Assembly: GCA_023488865.1 (NCBI GenBank)
Contig: JAMDDG010000365.1
Location: forward strand, 1-7,701
Reading direction: 5' to 3'
Source: Bacteroidota bacterium
Lineage (GTDB): Bacteria; Bacteroidota; Bacteroidia; Bacteroidales; Prolixibacteraceae
Length of the DNA: 7,701 nucleotides
The notes beneath the pieces were generated by a model. It was not told the DNA's origin and did not search any database. It was given only the letters and a program-made list of their open reading frames with translations. Positions 6,020 to 7,701 of this stretch are shown here, in pieces. The number at the start of each line of letters is the position of its first letter. Within the stretch, counting starts at the first letter, position 1. A program made the position numbers and the translations under genes.

Positions 6020-7701
6020 TTATGGTTGAACAACCGTACTTGCATTTAAAGTAACTGCGGTCTGTGCCAATAACCTACCGGTGACTTTTGCACCCGTGTT
6101 GAGGGAAATCAGCGTTTTACTTAGGATGATACCGCTGAAATCTACACCAGGTCCAAGTAAAGCTTGTCCGGCCACAACCCAGACAATGTTTTTGGCTTGC
6201 GCCCCACCGATCAAAGTGACAATTGCGCTGCTGTTTACAGTAAGATCTTGTGCGATCTGGAAGACCCAGGTATCATTTGCTCCACCGCTGAGTGTTACAC
6301 CTGCATTGGTAATTAAGACTCCGGTACCCCACTTGTATAATCCCGGTGGCAATATTTGACCACTGATATTCCCGGCATAGAGTTCATTAATAACACCAAG
6401 GGTTAAACCATTAGCTGTGGTGTATGCCGTCATCATATCATTAACAGCTGTTGTCATTTTGGCCGGAGTTGGAGGTGCATAGTCTGATGCATATACTTTT
6501 CCGGAAACGATAGGTGTATGCGACCACTGGCCACTGGCATCCATAATCAATCCAAACCCGGTTATTCCGGTTGCAGCTACCGGACTCACGCCAATATCAC
6601 CTGCTACAGAAGTAACTCCGGTAGTTGAAATACCTGACATAGCCAAAGCTGTAAAATCACCAGATGTTCCGAGGTTTACGACTCCAGGACCAAGTGGAGG
6701 AATAATTGTAAAGTTCGCAGTGATCGCTTTATTAGCATTCATGACAATGGTCAAAGGATTTACTGATCCTGAAGCATCTCCACTCCATGAAGTAAAGGTA
6801 TATCCTGAATTTGGCACAGCGGTAAGTTGAACCGAAGTACCGCTTGAGTAAGTTAACTGATTCGGATTTTTAACAACTGATCCGTTTACTGCAGTAACAA
6901 CCAGGGTGAAATCTTTCGCATAATTTGCCACCAGTGTCCTGTTCCCTGTAATGGTGAACAGATAATTCGCGTTGGTAGATGCTACAATTAATCCTTCGGT
7001 CCAGTTTGTGAAAGTATATCCGGCATTTGCAACTGCATGTACTGTTACTGAGGCTCCGGAATTAAACGTGCCTCCTCCGCTGGTTGTTCCGCCAATCAAA
7101 GGATTTGAAGATACTGCCACTGTGTAAGTTATTGGTATATAATTTGCTACCAATATTCTGTTACCGGATATTGTAAATTGATAATTTGCATTGGTGGAGA
7201 CAACGGTTGAACCTTCTGTCCAGTTCGTGAAGGTATATCCAACATTGGGGTTCGCTGTTACAGTAACCAATGTTCCTGAATTAAATACCCCACTTCCACT
7301 GGTTGTTCCTCCTTCCAAAGGATTTGATGACACCGCTACCGTATAAGGTATGGCACTGTAGTTTGCCACCAATGTTCTGTTACCGGCTATGGTAAACTGA
7401 TAATTTGCACTTGTGGATACAATATTTGTACCTTCAGTCCAGTTGGTGAATGTAAATCCGGCATTAGGGACTGCTTTTACAGTAACTGAAGCGCCTGAAT
7501 TAAATGTTCCGCTTCCGCTGGTTGTTCCGCCTAAAAGAGGGTTGGATGATACCGCTACCGTATAGGGTATCGCAGTATAATTTGCAACTAAAGTCCTATT
7601 TCCGGTTATGGTAAACAAATAATTTGCACTTGTGGATACAATATTTGTACCTTCTGTCCAGTTTGTGAAGGTATATCCGGCATTGGAGGCTGCGCTTACC
7701 G
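6020..7701 (-). CDS. Repeat-bearing DUF3494 (ice-binding-protein-like) secreted protein, 5' end outside window
   Basis: 559 residues are visible. The frame is open to the window edge, and the TTG at 7618 is internal because the repeat pattern continues upstream of it. The N-terminal part is a tandem array of 73-aa modules beginning YTVAVSSNP and containing GGTTSGSGxFNSG, a YTFTNWTEG core and GNRTLVANY; this resembles InlB B-repeat/'bacterial repeat' domains. A diverged copy (GYTFTSWSGDASG to ANKAITANF) follows. The last ~220 aa (6023-6682) form a DUF3494 domain, recognised by VNLGTSGDFTALAMSGIST, the AGDIGVSP segment, ILPPGLYKW, NDTWVFQIAQDL, GAQAKNIVWVVAG and SLNTGAKVTGRLLAQT. Known for the family: a beta-solenoid with a side helix that in several cold-adapted microbes binds ice; many members are untested. 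No C-terminal sorting domain follows: the protein ends 11 residues after TAVTLN. The signal peptide must be upstream. An extracellular location is inferred. Whether this copy binds ice is unknown. Confidence 0.9.
   Translation of the reverse strand, partial: VSAASNAGYTFTNWTEGTNIVSTSANYLFTITGNRTLVANYTAIPYTVAVSSNPLLGGTTSGSGTFNSGASVTVKAVPNAGFTFTNWTEGTNIVSTSANYQFTIAGNRTLVANYSAIPYTVAVSSNPLEGGTTSGSGVFNSGTLVTVTANPNVGYTFTNWTEGSTVVSTNANYQFTISGNRILVANYIPITYTVAVSSNPLIGGTTSGGGTFNSGASVTVHAVANAGYTFTNWTEGLIVASTNANYLFTITGNRTLVANYAKDFTLVVTAVNGSVVKNPNQLTYSSGTSVQLTAVPNSGYTFTSWSGDASGSVNPLTIVMNANKAITANFTIIPPLGPGVVNLGTSGDFTALAMSGISTTGVTSVAGDIGVSPVAATGITGFGLIMDASGQWSHTPIVSGKVYASDYAPPTPAKMTTAVNDMMTAYTTANGLTLGVINELYAGNISGQILPPGLYKWGTGVLITNAGVTLSGGANDTWVFQIAQDLTVNSSAIVTLIGGAQAKNIVWVVAGQALLGPGVDFSGIILSKTLISLNTGAKVTGRLLAQTAVTLNASTVVQP
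6707..7701 (-). repeat. Tandem 219-bp (73-aa) coding repeats
   Basis: Units run from high to low coordinates: partial 7565-7701, full 7346-7564, full 7127-7345, near-full 6911-7126, and a diverged last unit 6707-6910. The first units are close at DNA level: the same string around GGATACAATATTTGTACCTTC recurs 219 bp apart (near 7631 and 7412), with single-base changes nearby. This points to recent duplication. The array continues past the window edge, so its copy number is not known. Confidence 0.9.

Noticed and set aside
5938..6045. Upstream extension of the OmpA-family gene to 6045
   Set aside because: It would overlap the DUF3494 gene's end and translate the UUCG hairpin; the signal peptide fits a start at 5937 or 5880.

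Overview
The window looks like chromosomal DNA of a Gram-negative member of the Bacteroidota. The evidence is an AT-leaning composition, genes without strong Shine-Dalgarno sites, short AT-rich heptamer repeats between genes, large outer-membrane OmpA-family proteins, and an Mla (MCE-type) lipid transporter with its genes in the order E-F-D. Every gene I can support is on the minus strand, so transcription runs from high to low coordinates. There is no sign of phage, insertion sequence, CRISPR or RNA gene.

In transcription order: (1) 7701-6020 is the 3' part of a large secreted protein. It has tandem 73-residue InlB-B/'bacterial repeat' modules followed by a C-terminal DUF3494 (ice-binding-protein-like) domain; its start lies outside the window. 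(2) A hairpin with a UUCG loop separates it from (3) an OmpA-family outer-membrane protein at about 5937-3898, with a signal peptide, an N-terminal beta-barrel-like domain, a degenerate internal OmpA-like domain and a canonical C-terminal peptidoglycan-binding OmpA domain. (4) A terminator and a short heptamer repeat follow, then (5) a small CsbD-family stress protein at 3663-3478 with its own terminator. (6) Last comes a compact operon: mlaE (permease), mlaF (ATPase), mlaD (MCE substrate-binding protein) and an outer-membrane protein with a POTRA-like domain and the start of an Omp85-like barrel, which runs off the low end of the window.

The whole window deals with the cell envelope. MlaE and MlaF form the inner-membrane ABC core and MlaD the periplasmic MCE ring. 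The linked POTRA/barrel protein is a reasonable candidate for the outer-membrane partner, because no MlaA, MlaC or MlaB is visible. The OmpA-family protein would tie the outer membrane to peptidoglycan, and the repeat/DUF3494 protein is probably surface-exposed or secreted. The observations most worth following are the Mla-POTRA linkage, the degenerate second OmpA-like domain, and the pairing of a repeat-bearing DUF3494 protein with an OmpA-family protein.
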